This document shows positions 30,080 to 39,736 of a stretch of DNA of 53,797 bases, one piece after another; positions within the stretch are counted from its first letter, which is position 1; each line of letters opens with the position of its first letter. The position numbers were made by a program, and so were the translations under genes. Source of the DNA: Bacteroidaceae bacterium (GTDB lineage: Bacteria > Bacteroidota > Bacteroidia > Bacteroidales > Bacteroidaceae); assembly GCA_017398805.1 (NCBI GenBank), contig JAFQEZ010000029.1, forward strand, positions 1 through 53,797, in the 5' to 3' direction. The notes under the pieces were generated by a model. That model was not told the DNA's origin, did no database searches, and saw only the letters and a program-made list of their open reading frames with translations.

Positions 30080-31546
30080 TCATCCCTCTATTTTGCGTTT
30101 GAAAACGAAGTTTATTATTTCGCGCAGTTCACCGCTGCGCATGATGAATGATATGCCGATGTAAAGGAGTGCGGCAACGGCGATCCTTACCATCAGCATT
30201 ATGTAAATGTCTCCTATCGATTGTGTCAGCATGTATGTCGCATACATGACTATGGCTGCCAATACCATGTATGGAACTATGTCAAACAGGAACATTCCCA
30301 AAGATATTCCTATTTCCATACGGGCAAAGTAGTGCCAAACGAAGAGCCATGCTGCATTGAAAATGCAATAACTTACCAGCATTGTTACAATTCCTTGTGA
30401 ACGTATGGCAAGCAGTATGACAAGCATCAGCAATCCCTGTACGATAGTACACCACATGAAGGTGCTTGTGCGTCCGCGGCTGACAAGCAGGTTGGTGAGC
30501 ATGGACTGGACAGGCATGAATGCGCCCCAAACAGCCAGTATACGCAACATGTGTGCGCTTTCAATCCATTTGTCGGTGATGACAATGGTTATGAGTTCAG
30601 GAGCAACAAGTGATAGCCCGAACATCAGAGGAAATGCCACAAAGGCTGCAAAACGCATCATCTTGCGGAATACGCGTAATTGCCGTTCGCGGTCATCTGC
30701 AACCTTTGCCAATGCCGGTTGCCCCACTGCATTGACCATTCCGTTTACAACTTCTCCGCCCATATTGAACCATTCTGCCGATTTTGTATAGTTGCCTACA
30801 TCTGTGGGCTTGAAGAATTTACCCAGTATGAACGAGAATATGTTCCAGTTGAAACGTTGGAACAGATTGGTTACCAACAGTCTGTAGCTGAATGCAAAGA
30901 GGTACTTCAAAGGGGCGAAATTGACCTTTAATGTAGGTCTCCATGGAGTGAAGTACCAGCAGACAACGGTACGTACAAGCACATACATGATGCTTTGTGT
31001 TGCAATACCCCAATATGAGTATCCGTTTAGCGCCATAGCAATGCCTACTGCACCCGATACGGCAATCGAGAGTATCATTGCAATTGACTTCTGCTTTACC
31101 TTGAGTTCGCGGAAGAGGTATGCTGATGGTGCAATACCGAATCCTGCAATTACAAACCCAAGAAAATTATACCGTGCAAGTTCTACAAGTATCGGTTGAT
31201 TGAAGAAGTCTGCTATTAGCGGGGCACAGGCAAACAATACTCCGTACATTAACAGCGATATGATGATATTGAACCAGAATACGGCATTGTAGTCATCATG
31301 CGTAACCTCTTTACGGTTGGCAATTGCCGCCACAAAACCGCTGTCCTGCAGAGAACCTGCAATGGCGGAGAAGATTGCAAGCATGCCTATGGGCCCGTAA
31401 TCGTCGGGTCCAAGGATGCGTGCAAGATATATTCCGAAGACAAGACTGAAAAGCTGGCAAATGATGTTGCTGAGGCCGCCCCAAAGGAATCCCTTTGCGA
31501 CGGTCTGTTTCAGGCTCTTTTCATTTGCATTGCCTTTCTTTGTCAT
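30080..31546 (-). CDS. Lipopolysaccharide/polysaccharide flippase (WzxC/PST-like)
   Basis: The 488-residue polytopic protein has about 14 membrane segments and begins LKQTVAKGFLWGGLSNIICQLFSLVFGIYLARILGPDDYG, the standard opening of the PST group of MOP flippases. The loops FRELKVKQKS and GKFFKPTDVGNYTKSAEWF are typical of WzxC-like proteins. It would carry the lipid-linked product of the three downstream transferase genes to the periplasm. It is the second flippase in the window and differs clearly from the one at 5922-7409. Confidence 0.92.
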   Translation of the reverse strand: MTKKGNANEKSLKQTVAKGFLWGGLSNIICQLFSLVFGIYLARILGPDDYGPIGMLAIFSAIAGSLQDSGFVAAIANRKEVTHDDYNAVFWFNIIISLLMYGVLFACAPLIADFFNQPILVELARYNFLGFVIAGFGIAPSAYLFRELKVKQKSIAMILSIAVSGAVGIAMALNGYSYWGIATQSIMYVLVRTVVCWYFTPWRPTLKVNFAPLKYLFAFSYRLLVTNLFQRFNWNIFSFILGKFFKPTDVGNYTKSAEWFNMGGEVVNGMVNAVGQPALAKVADDRERQLRVFRKMMRFAAFVAFPLMFGLSLVAPELITIVITDKWIESAHMLRILAVWGAFMPVQSMLTNLLVSRGRTSTFMWCTIVQGLLMLVILLAIRSQGIVTMLVSYCIFNAAWLFVWHYFARMEIGISLGMFLFDIVPYMVLAAIVMYATYMLTQSIGDIYIMLMVRIAVAALLYIGISFIMRSGELREIINFVFKRKIEG

Positions 31547-31575
31547 TGCTCTCTTCGGATATATTAGAAGTCGTT

Positions 31576-33633
31576 TTACTTTATTTCGCTACCGGGTTTT
31601 GCCTGTGGGGTAACAGTAAGCAACGAGAGTTTACCTTCGTTATCCTCGGCGCTCAGAATCATGCCCTCGCTTACAATACCGCGCATTGTACGCGGTGGCA
31701 GGTTCGCAATGAAACATACCTGCTTGCCCACAAGTTCCTCGGGGTTGAAGTGTTTTGCGATACCCGAAAGGATTGTGCGTGTCTCAAGGCCATCGTCAAT
31801 CTTGAACTGAAGAAGCTTATCTGCCTTGGGTACCTTTGTGCACTCGATCACGGTACCCACACGCATATCAAGCTTCATAAAGTCATCGAAAGTACACTCG
31901 GGGCGTACAGGATTCGCCTTGTAGTTTGCAGCCTCGTTCTCCTTCTTGATGCGCTCAAGACGGTCGAGCTGCGCCTGGATTGTCTCGTCCTCGATTTTCT
32001 CGAACAACAGGCTAACCTCGCCGAGTTCATGACCCACAGCAAGCAGTTCTGTGCTGCCGAGGCTTGCCCACTCGAATGAAGAGAGGTTGAGCATGCCGCG
32101 CAGTTTCTCGCTGCTGAACGGAAGGAACGGCTCGAAAGCGATAGAAAGGTTAGCGACAAGCTGCAACGAGAGGTTGAGAATTGTTGCCACGCGATCCATG
32201 TCTGTCTTCGCAAGTTTCCAAGGCTCAGTTTCGGCAAGGTAACGGTTGCCGATGCGTGCAAGTTCCATAGCCTCTTTCTGTGCATCGCGGAACTTGTACT
32301 GGTCGAGCAGATGTTCAACTTTGCCCTTGACGTCAACGAACTCGGCAACGATTGCCTTGTCATAATCGGTAAGTTCACCGCATACAGGAACTTTGCCGTC
32401 GAAATATTTCTTTGTGAGTACCAATGCACGATTGACGAAGTTTCCGTACACAGCAACAAGCTCGTTGTTGTTGCGTGCCTGGAAGTCTTTCCATGTGAAG
32501 TTGTTGTCTTTTGTTTCTGGCGCGTTTGCTGTGAGTACATAGCGGAGCACATCCTGTTTGCCAGGGAAATCGACAAGATACTCGTTGAGCCATACAGCCC
32601 AATTGCGTGAAGTTGAGATTTTATCATCCTCAAGGTTCAGGAACTCGTTGCTGGGCACATTGTCGGGCATCACATACTTGCCGTGAGCCTTCATCATCAC
32701 AGGGAAAATGATGCAGTGGAACACAATGTTGTCCTTACCGATGAAGTGCACAAGGCGTGTATCCTCGCTCTGCCACCACTGCTCCCATGATCCATGCTTC
32801 TCAGGCTCTTTGTCGCACAGCTCCTTTGTGTTCGAGATATATCCGATGGGAGCATCGAACCACACATAGAGCACCTTGCCGTCGGCACCCTCAACGGGTA
32901 CGGGTATTCCCCAATCAAGGTCGCGTGTCATAGCACGGGGTTGCAGGTCCATGTCGAGCCAGCTCTTGCACTGGCCGTAGACATTCGGACGCCACTCTTT
33001 GTGGTTCTCAAGAATCCACTCCTTGAGCCACTGCTGGTACTCATTGAGCGGAAGATACCAGTTCTTTGTCTCCTTCAGTATCGGTGTCTCGCCTGTCTCC
33101 TTTGAACGTGGATTGATAAGTTCTGTTGGCTCAAGCGCACGGCCGCATCCCTCCTCACACTGGTTGCCATAGGCCTGTTTGTGGCAGTATGGGCACTCGC
33201 CCACAACATCACGGTCGGTAAGGAACTTCTCGTTCTTCACGTCGTAGAACTGCTTTGAAGTCTGTTCCACAAGTTTACCGTCATCGTAGAGCTTGCGGAA
33301 GAACTCCGAAGCGAACTTGTGATGTGTCTCAGATGTTGTACGGCTATAGACATCGAACGAGATTCCGAAGCCCTCGAATGACTCCTTGATGATATTGTGG
33401 TAACGGTCCACTACATCCTGCGGAGTAATGCCTTCCTTGCGGGCGCGCTGTGTAACGGGTACTCCATGCTCGTCGCTGCCACCGATGAAGAGGACATCCT
33501 CGCCCTTCAGACGCAAGTAACGCACATAAATGTCGGCAGGCACATATACACCTGCAAGATGACCGATGTGGACAGGACCGTTTGCATAAGGCAGTGCCGA
33601 TGTCACAAGGGTTCTTTTGAATTTCTTTTCCAT
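31576..33633 (-). CDS. metG: Methionyl-tRNA synthetase
   Basis: The 685-residue class I synthetase has the HIGH-type motif [14 protein letters not shown] (residues about 15-28), a zinc-binding insertion with [13 protein letters not shown] and CEEGC, the KMSKS loop in the form KISTSR ([15 protein letters not shown]), and a C-terminal tRNA-binding EMAP/Trbp111 domain (about 580-685, [25 protein letters not shown]). It charges initiator and elongator tRNA with methionine. It may lead the glycan cluster transcript, since the flippase gene starts 29 bases later. No methionine riboswitch or T-box is seen upstream. Confidence 0.96.
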   Translation of the reverse strand: MEKKFKRTLVTSALPYANGPVHIGHLAGVYVPADIYVRYLRLKGEDVLFIGGSDEHGVPVTQRARKEGITPQDVVDRYHNIIKESFEGFGISFDVYSRTTSETHHKFASEFFRKLYDDGKLVEQTSKQFYDVKNEKFLTDRDVVGECPYCHKQAYGNQCEEGCGRALEPTELINPRSKETGETPILKETKNWYLPLNEYQQWLKEWILENHKEWRPNVYGQCKSWLDMDLQPRAMTRDLDWGIPVPVEGADGKVLYVWFDAPIGYISNTKELCDKEPEKHGSWEQWWQSEDTRLVHFIGKDNIVFHCIIFPVMMKAHGKYVMPDNVPSNEFLNLEDDKISTSRNWAVWLNEYLVDFPGKQDVLRYVLTANAPETKDNNFTWKDFQARNNNELVAVYGNFVNRALVLTKKYFDGKVPVCGELTDYDKAIVAEFVDVKGKVEHLLDQYKFRDAQKEAMELARIGNRYLAETEPWKLAKTDMDRVATILNLSLQLVANLSIAFEPFLPFSSEKLRGMLNLSSFEWASLGSTELLAVGHELGEVSLLFEKIEDETIQAQLDRLERIKKENEAANYKANPVRPECTFDDFMKLDMRVGTVIECTKVPKADKLLQFKIDDGLETRTILSGIAKHFNPEELVGKQVCFIANLPPRTMRGIVSEGMILSAEDNEGKLSLLTVTPQAKPGSEIK

Positions 33634-33812
33634 TGTAGTTATGTTTCTTGATTGTTCTTGTTCTCTCTTTCATTTGAAATGCCGTGCATCACGGCATACA
33701 AAAGACAAAGATAATTATTTTATTTCAAATAACGTGTATGCGCGTGTGAGATTCAGCATATAAATGGGAATGTTGTGGCTTTTTCTGCAAAAAAGAGTAT
33801 CTTCGTGCCGCA

Positions 33813-34376
33813 ATGAAGAATATAAGAGCAAAAATAGAACATTACTGCTCCATGAGCGATGAGGCTCTGCAGGCGATGCTCGGGAGCATGACCCCAATGC
33901 GTTGCCCCAAAAATACGGTGTTGGTACGCTCGGGCATCACAGACAGGAACATATATTTCATTGAGGAGGGTGTCACCCGTTCCATTTTTCACAAGGACGG
34001 TACAGACACTACCACTTGGTTCAGTCTTGAAGGTGATACCACTTTCGGAATGCACTCGCTTTATCACAGTACGCCTTCTGTGGAAAGTATCGAGACCTTG
34101 ACCGACTGTATTATATATGTCATGCCCATTGAAAAACTCAATGCTCTTTATGAGAAATATATTGACATTGCCAATTGGGGGAGGGTTATTCATCAGGAGT
34201 GTAATATTCTGTTGAGCCACCTGTTTGTGGAGAGACTGCAGTTGCCGCCGAAAGAGCGTTACGAAAAATTTCTTGAGCACTATCCGGGGTTAATCAATAG
34301 GGTAAAACTGAAATATGTTGCCGAGTTTTTGGGAATCAGTATATATACGCTTAGCAGAATAAGAAGCAAAAAATGA
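33813..34376 (+). CDS. Crp/Fnr-family regulator
   Basis: The 187-residue protein has a cyclic-nucleotide-binding-type beta-roll (about residues 25-115; LVRSGITDRNIYFIEEGVTRSIF, TTWFSLEGDTTFG) and a C-terminal helix-turn-helix (KYVAEFLGISIYTLSRIRSKK). There is no Cys cluster for iron-sulfur, so it is not Fnr-like in sensing. The cAMP-binding residues of Crp are not clearly present; the effector is unknown. It is divergent from metG and lies 79 bases before the acyltransferase start. A TATCTTCG -7-like element is at 33798-33805. Confidence 0.9.
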   Translation: MKNIRAKIEHYCSMSDEALQAMLGSMTPMRCPKNTVLVRSGITDRNIYFIEEGVTRSIFHKDGTDTTTWFSLEGDTTFGMHSLYHSTPSVESIETLTDCIIYVMPIEKLNALYEKYIDIANWGRVIHQECNILLSHLFVERLQLPPKERYEKFLEHYPGLINRVKLKYVAEFLGISIYTLSRIRSKK

Positions 34377-34455
34377 TTTTTTGCCTAAAAGCAAAGAAAT
34401 GCACATGCGGCATCCCTATCTTTGTGGCAAGGAACAATATAAAATCACAGGCAAA

Positions 34456-35622
34456 ATGCAAAAAAACACAATTTCATCGGCAAATTTTGCCGACACAAAG
34501 CCGCATTACGAACTGCTTGACGGTCTACGTGGTGTAGCCGCCATACTGGTACTTTTTTATCATATTTTTGAAGGATTCTCGTTTGCAGAACTGCAGAATA
34601 AGGCCGGAGATGGTATTATCACAACTCTTAATCACGGGCACATAGCTGTGGACTTTTTCTTTATCCTCTCGGGTTTTGTCATCAGTTATGCCTATGATGA
34701 CCGTTGGGGGAAGATGAGCATCGGCGGTTTCTTCAAACGTCGTCTCATACGCCTGCATCCTATGCTCATCATGGGTGCTATCATCGGTTTTGCGGCATTT
34801 GCCTTTGTAGGTTTCGAGCGTTGGGATCATTCAGTGGCACCTGTAAGTTGGGTGATGATAGCCCTTCTGCTTACAATGTTCATGATTCCTGCTCTGCCTG
34901 CTGTGCCTTATGAGGTGCGTGGCAATGGCGAGATGTTTCCGCTCAATGGCCCGGGTTGGTCACTTTTCTTCGAGTACATAGGCAATATACTGTATGCACT
35001 CTTTATCCGCCGTCTGTCGGTAAAGATGCTTGCGGCATTCACCTTTATTCTGGGTGTACTGCATGCATGGTTCTTTGTGGGGAATGTTTCGGGATATGAT
35101 ATGGTGGGGGTAGGCTGGACCATTGACGAGGTGAATTTCTGGGGTGGTCTTGTTCGTATGCTATTCCCCTTCAGCATGGGTATGCTGCTTGCACGCACAT
35201 TCAAACCGCGTAAGGTCAAAGGTGCATTCTGGATATGCAGTGTCATGCTTGTGGCTATATTTGCTGTGCCATATATCGCATCCGACGGCAAGGTGAGCCT
35301 CAACAGTCTTTTCGAGGTGTTCTGCATTGCAACGGTTTTCCCTTATATCGTATGGCTGGGAGCATGTGGCAGCGTGAGTGGCAATACCGGTAAACTCAAT
35401 CGTTTGCTTGGCGAGTTGTCCTATCCGCTGTATATCGTACACTATCCGATAATGTACGTTTTTTACGCTTGGCTTATTGAGAAAAAGATTTACACTCTGC
35501 AGGAGTGTTGGGGTATGGCACTGCTTGTTGTTGCTTCAAGCATATTGCTTGCATTGCTCTGCTTGAAACTCTACGATGAACCTGTACGCCGTTGGTTGGG
35601 CAGAAAGTTTGTAAAAAGATAG
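34456..35622 (+). CDS. Membrane acyltransferase (acyltransferase 3 family)
   Basis: ATG 34456 gives 388 residues; an upstream in-frame ATG at 34381 would add 25 residues with no similarity. The protein has about ten membrane helices and the family signature YELLDGLRGVAAILVLFYH with the catalytic-type His, then HIAVDFFFILSGFVISYAY and FFKRRLIRLHP. Members move O-acetyl or other acyl groups onto extracellular sugars (OatA, OafA type). It may modify surface glycan or peptidoglycan. It follows the Crp-like gene, and a strong terminator hairpin lies after it. Confidence 0.9.
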   Translation: MQKNTISSANFADTKPHYELLDGLRGVAAILVLFYHIFEGFSFAELQNKAGDGIITTLNHGHIAVDFFFILSGFVISYAYDDRWGKMSIGGFFKRRLIRLHPMLIMGAIIGFAAFAFVGFERWDHSVAPVSWVMIALLLTMFMIPALPAVPYEVRGNGEMFPLNGPGWSLFFEYIGNILYALFIRRLSVKMLAAFTFILGVLHAWFFVGNVSGYDMVGVGWTIDEVNFWGGLVRMLFPFSMGMLLARTFKPRKVKGAFWICSVMLVAIFAVPYIASDGKVSLNSLFEVFCIATVFPYIVWLGACGSVSGNTGKLNRLLGELSYPLYIVHYPIMYVFYAWLIEKKIYTLQECWGMALLVVASSILLALLCLKLYDEPVRRWLGRKFVKR

Positions 35623-35647
35623 AAGAAAGGAATGTCGCGGATACCTC

Positions 35648-35675
35648 TTGCAGGCGCCCACTTGGGCGCCTGCAA
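35648..35675 (+). terminator. Terminator hairpin after the acyltransferase gene
   Basis: TTGCAGGCGCCC pairs perfectly with GGGCGCCTGCAA around ACTT; only a short T-rich stretch follows. Confidence 0.6.
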
Positions 35676-35745
35676 TGTTATTTATAACAGAAATGATATT
35701 TATTAGTAAAAAAATCCTTATCTTCGCGGCAAAATATGTATAACA

Positions 35746-36501
35746 ATGAAGATTGCACTTATAGGATATGGCAAGATGGGCAAGACCATCGAGAAGATTG
35801 CCCTTGAGAGAGGACACGAGATTGTGTCGATAATTGATGTGGACAACCGTGAGGATTTTGGCAGCGAGGCGTTCAAGAGTGCCGATGTTGCAATTGAGTT
35901 CACAGCTCCTGCTGTGGCATTCGAAAACTGCATGAGAGCGATGGATGCAGGCGTGAAGGTCGTGAGCGGCAGCACGGGCTGGTTCCAGCAGCATGAGGTG
36001 GAGATGCGTCGCAGATGTGATGAAGAGGGCAAGACCCTTTTCTGGTCAAGCAATTTCAGCCTTGGAGTGGCAATATTCTCAGCAGTTAACCGCTATCTTG
36101 CGAAAATAATGAACGGCTTTGATACATACAGCGTTACTATGGAAGAGACCCACCATGTACACAAACTCGATGCTCCCAGCGGCACTGCAATTACTCTTGC
36201 CGAGGGTGTTCTGGCAAATCTTGACCGTAAGGATGCATGGGTAATGGGTGACTTAACCAATCCCGACGGGACAGTAACAAAGGGCAGAGAACCGCAAGCC
36301 AATGAACTGAGGATTGATGCAATACGCCGTGACGAGGTTCCCGGTATCCATAGCATAACATACGACTCTCCAGCCGACACAATAACAATTACTCATGATG
36401 CGCACAACCGAAGCGGTTTTGCATTGGGTGCAGTGCTTGCTGCAGAATATGTGAAGGAGCACGAAGGCATGCTCGGTATGGGCAATCTGTTCAATTTTTA
36501 G
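35746..36501 (+). CDS. dapB: 4-hydroxy-tetrahydrodipicolinate reductase
   Basis: The 251-residue enzyme reduces the dipicolinate intermediate in the lysine and meso-diaminopimelate pathway. A Rossmann NAD(P) site is seen in ALIGYGKMGKTIE (residues 3-15). The central motif VSGSTGW, the FSLGVAIFSA helix, and the catalytic TMEETHHVHKLDAPSGTAI follow, including the His-His and Lys pair. The C-terminal block is GIHSITYDSPADTITITHDAHNRSGFALGAVLAAEY. The length agrees with family members. It precedes lepB by 35 bases. Confidence 0.97.
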   Translation: MKIALIGYGKMGKTIEKIALERGHEIVSIIDVDNREDFGSEAFKSADVAIEFTAPAVAFENCMRAMDAGVKVVSGSTGWFQQHEVEMRRRCDEEGKTLFWSSNFSLGVAIFSAVNRYLAKIMNGFDTYSVTMEETHHVHKLDAPSGTAITLAEGVLANLDRKDAWVMGDLTNPDGTVTKGREPQANELRIDAIRRDEVPGIHSITYDSPADTITITHDAHNRSGFALGAVLAAEYVKEHEGMLGMGNLFNF

Positions 36502-36536
36502 GAACTGTTTAAATTCAGAAACATTTTTAGGTCAAC

Positions 36537-38093
36537 ATGAGCGAAACAGAGAACAAACCATTGATAATCGATAAGGAATTCACAGTTCGTGGCAAGACTT
36601 TTACGGTAAAATCGACAAAAAGGGATCTTGTCAAGCTTGGCGTTATAATGTTCCTTTACCTGCTTTTTCTTATATGGGTAAAAAGTTGGTTAGGAATTCT
36701 TGTAATCCCTTTCATCGTTGACAACTACACTACACGTATTGTCCCCTGGGGATGGTGGAAAAAATCGGAAAATCCAATGCTCAGGAAGGTGATGAGCTGG
36801 GTCGATGCCATCGTGTTTGCGCTTGTTGCAGTATATTTTGTACACACATACTTTTTCCAGAATTATGTAATCCCTACATCATCGCTCGAAAAATCACTTC
36901 TTGTGGGTGATTATCTTCTTGTGAGCAAGGTCAACTATGGTCCACGCAAGCCTCAGACGCCTCTCAGCATGCCGCTTACACAGCACACAATGCCTATCCT
37001 CGGCTGCAAGAGCTACATTGATGCCATCCAGTGGGACTATGAGCGTGTAGCCGGTTTTGAGGATATTGAGATAGGTGATATCGTGGTGTTCAACTATCCG
37101 GCAGGGGATGTTGCAACAACAAATCCCCAGATGATAGATTTGCATTCGGCAATATATATGGCAGGTTATGAAAAGAGTATCATGGAGAAGTACAATCCCA
37201 AGGATAATGCCGGACTTGCCCAGGCAGTTGCCATGTATGACAGTCTCATGAACAGTCTGTCAAGCGAAGAGTATCATGCCCTTCGTGCCAAGCACTACAA
37301 AGAGGGACTGGAGATTGTAAAGAGAGATCCAAATTATTATGGCGAGATTGTCAACCGCCCGGTTGACCGCAGGGAGAACTATGTGAAACGTTGTGTCGGT
37401 TTGCCAGGCAATACACTTCAGATAAAGGATAAGGTTATCTACATCAATGGACAGGCACAGACAGAACCGGGCAATGCGCAGTTCAATTACAATGTCAAGT
37501 TCAAAAAGAACCTCAGTGAAGCAAAGCGTAGGGAACTCGGTATAAGCAAGGAGGACCTGGCGGCTTTCGGTAAAAGCAGAGACAATGACGGTGTCGGACA
37601 ACTTCCTTTGACACGCGCCAACTACAACAGACTTAAGAATGACAAGAATCTTGTTGAAAGTATAAGTATCTCTAATCAGGATGCGACAATCGGTATCTAT
37701 CCGCTTAACGGCAAAACAGGATGGACACTCGACAATTTTGGTCCGGTATGGATTCCTAAGAAAGGCGAGAGCATAAAGCTTACACTTGATAACGTGGCAG
37801 TATATGAACGTCCTATCGTGGCATATGAGGGCAATGCGCTTGAGGTAAAGAATGGCAAGATATATATCAACGGCAAGGAGAGCGACAGTTATACCTTCAA
37901 GATGGATTACTATTGGATGATGGGTGATAACCGTCATAATAGTGCCGATTCCCGTTGTTGGGGATTTGTCCCCGAGGACCATATCGTGGGCAAGGCGCTG
38001 TTCATTTGGCTATCCATTGATAAGGACCTCGGTCTCTTCGATGGAAAGATACGTTGGAACAGAATGTTCCGCAGTGTAAACAGTTTCGATTAA
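36537..38093 (+). CDS. lepB: Signal peptidase I
   Basis: The 518-residue protein is about 1.6 times the E. coli enzyme, a length usual in Bacteroidales because of insertions. Membrane helices lie at about 37-67 and 92-107. The Ser nucleophile motif is VIPTSSLEKSLLVGDYLLV (Ser-Ser-Leu in place of Ser-Met), and the general-base Lys is in RRENYVKRCVGLPGNTL. The closing signature MMGDNRHNSADSRCWGFVPEDHIVGKA is clear. It removes signal peptides from secreted proteins at the outer face of the inner membrane. It is followed by a WbqC gene with no gap. Confidence 0.95.
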   Translation: MSETENKPLIIDKEFTVRGKTFTVKSTKRDLVKLGVIMFLYLLFLIWVKSWLGILVIPFIVDNYTTRIVPWGWWKKSENPMLRKVMSWVDAIVFALVAVYFVHTYFFQNYVIPTSSLEKSLLVGDYLLVSKVNYGPRKPQTPLSMPLTQHTMPILGCKSYIDAIQWDYERVAGFEDIEIGDIVVFNYPAGDVATTNPQMIDLHSAIYMAGYEKSIMEKYNPKDNAGLAQAVAMYDSLMNSLSSEEYHALRAKHYKEGLEIVKRDPNYYGEIVNRPVDRRENYVKRCVGLPGNTLQIKDKVIYINGQAQTEPGNAQFNYNVKFKKNLSEAKRRELGISKEDLAAFGKSRDNDGVGQLPLTRANYNRLKNDKNLVESISISNQDATIGIYPLNGKTGWTLDNFGPVWIPKKGESIKLTLDNVAVYERPIVAYEGNALEVKNGKIYINGKESDSYTFKMDYYWMMGDNRHNSADSRCWGFVPEDHIVGKALFIWLSIDKDLGLFDGKIRWNRMFRSVNSFD

Positions 38094-38101
38094 GAGTTGC
38101 T

Positions 38102-38728
38102 GTGGATATATTGACACATCCGTTATATTTGGCACCCGTTCCTCTGTACTCGGCATTGTACAGTGGGGCGGGGCTTCTCATTGACGATGAGGCTCCTTTT
38201 GTGAAGCAGACATTCCGCAACCGTGCTTTAATTGCCACAGAGAAGGGAACGCAGCCCTTGACAATACCGGTGGTGCATGACGGTGGCAGGATGTCGATGC
38301 GTGATGTCCGTATAAGCGAGCATGGCAATTGGCGTCACCAACACTGGAATGCTTTGAAGAGTGCATACCGCAACAGTCCGTTCTTTGAGTATTACGCCGA
38401 TGATTTCGCCCATTTCTACGAAGAACGTGACGGTTTCCTTATGGATTACAATCTGCGTCTTCACGCTGTGGTGTGTGAACTGATGGGGCTGGAACGTGAT
38501 GTCAGGTTTATAAGTGAGGTTAGGGCTGCCAATGACGGGTGTCGTGATTTGCGTGCCATTGCCGAGCCGAAAGCACTTGAGAATATGGACGGGTATACCC
38601 CACAAAAATATTATCAGGTGTTTACCGTGCGTAACGGATTTATTCCAGGATTGAGTGTTGTTGACCTTCTTTTCAATATGGGCCCCGAGGCTCTTATTGT
38701 TTTGGGTGGTGAAAAATTTGCAGGATAA
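38102..38728 (+). CDS. WbqC-family protein
   Basis: GTG 38102 is the preferred start, since ATG 38054 lies 40 bases inside lepB in another frame; the resulting protein has about 208 residues. The opening DILTHPLYLAPVPLYSALY and the block FVKQTFRNRALIATEKGTQPLTIPVVH match WbqC family proteins, followed by WRHQHWNALKSAYRNSPFFEYY. Family members occur in O-antigen clusters, but the enzyme activity is not established. The stop codon is immediately followed by the ATG of the epimerase gene. Conserved association with lepB is common in this order. Confidence 0.85.
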   Translation: MDILTHPLYLAPVPLYSALYSGAGLLIDDEAPFVKQTFRNRALIATEKGTQPLTIPVVHDGGRMSMRDVRISEHGNWRHQHWNALKSAYRNSPFFEYYADDFAHFYEERDGFLMDYNLRLHAVVCELMGLERDVRFISEVRAANDGCRDLRAIAEPKALENMDGYTPQKYYQVFTVRNGFIPGLSVVDLLFNMGPEALIVLGGEKFAG

Positions 38729-39736
38729 ATGAAGATACTTGTTACCGGTGCCAGCGGTTTCATTGGCAGTTTCATAGTCGAAAGAGGCATTGAGAAGGGA
38801 TTCGATGTCTGGGCCGGAGTGCGTGGCAGCAGCAGTCGCCGTTTTCTCAAGGACGATCGTGTGGAGTTTGTGCAGTTGGACTTCTCCTCGCCCGATAAAC
38901 TGAAGGCACAGCTTAACTCCTTCAAGGCCGAGCATGGGGTATGGGACTACATTGTGCATGCTGCCGGTGTAACCAAATGTCTCGATAAAAAGGATTTTTT
39001 CAAGGTCAACTATGAGGGTACAAAAAACTTCATAGAGGCTCTTGAGGCTACCGGTATGCAACCGAGGAAATTTATCTATCTGAGTTCATTGAGCATCTTC
39101 GGCCCGTTGCATGAGAAGCAACCATATACACCTATAATGGAGAGCGACACTCCTGCTCCGAACACCGCATACGGTGAGAGCAAGCTGCTTTCCGAGAGAT
39201 ATATAATGGAGAATGTGCGTTTCCCATACATAATCCTGCGTCCGACAGGTGTCTACGGGCCGCGTGAGCGTGACTACTACCAGATGGCGGTTAGTATAAA
39301 GAAACATGTTGATTTTGCAGTGGGGTACAAGCCTCAGGTGATAACTTTCATATATGTAAAGGACCTTGTCAAGGCGATATATCTTGCAATTGAAAAGCCT
39401 GTAGAGAACCGTTGTTATTTCGTGAGCGAACCGCAAGGGTATGATAGCCGTGCTTTCAGCGACCTCATACAGCATGAGTTGGGAATCAAGAGAGTTCTGC
39501 ATATCAAAGCACCGGTTTGGTTACTCAAGGTGATTTCGGTATGTGCTGAATGGTTCTCGCATATAAGCGGCAAACCGAGCACCCTTAACAGTGACAAGTA
39601 CAAGATAATGAAACAGAGGAACTGGTTATGTGAAACAGAACCGATAGAGAAGGAGTTGGATTTCACGATCGATTATCCGCTTGGCAAGGGAGTAAAAGAG
39701 ACTATTGACTGGTATAAACAAGAGAAATGGCTATAG
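38729..39736 (+). CDS. NAD-dependent epimerase/dehydratase (SDR)
   Basis: The 335-residue extended short-chain dehydrogenase has the nucleotide-binding TGASGFIGSFIVERG (residues 6-20) and the active-site pair TAYGESKLLSERYI (Tyr-x3-Lys), with the upstream YLSSLSIFGP Ser. RPTGVYGPRERDYY and the C-terminal substrate segment are also present. It probably modifies a sugar nucleotide or a sterol-like or isoprenoid substrate; specificity cannot be told. It abuts the WbqC stop codon and overlaps the PAP2 gene by 10 bases, so the three genes are co-translated. Confidence 0.9.
   Translation: MKILVTGASGFIGSFIVERGIEKGFDVWAGVRGSSSRRFLKDDRVEFVQLDFSSPDKLKAQLNSFKAEHGVWDYIVHAAGVTKCLDKKDFFKVNYEGTKNFIEALEATGMQPRKFIYLSSLSIFGPLHEKQPYTPIMESDTPAPNTAYGESKLLSERYIMENVRFPYIILRPTGVYGPRERDYYQMAVSIKKHVDFAVGYKPQVITFIYVKDLVKAIYLAIEKPVENRCYFVSEPQGYDSRAFSDLIQHELGIKRVLHIKAPVWLLKVISVCAEWFSHISGKPSTLNSDKYKIMKQRNWLCETEPIEKELDFTIDYPLGKGVKETIDWYKQEKWL

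Noticed and set aside
31576..33712. Possible methionine-sensing riboswitch before metG or metF
   Set aside because: The leaders of metG (33634-33712) and metF (42239-42336) are short and show no SAM-riboswitch or T-box architecture.
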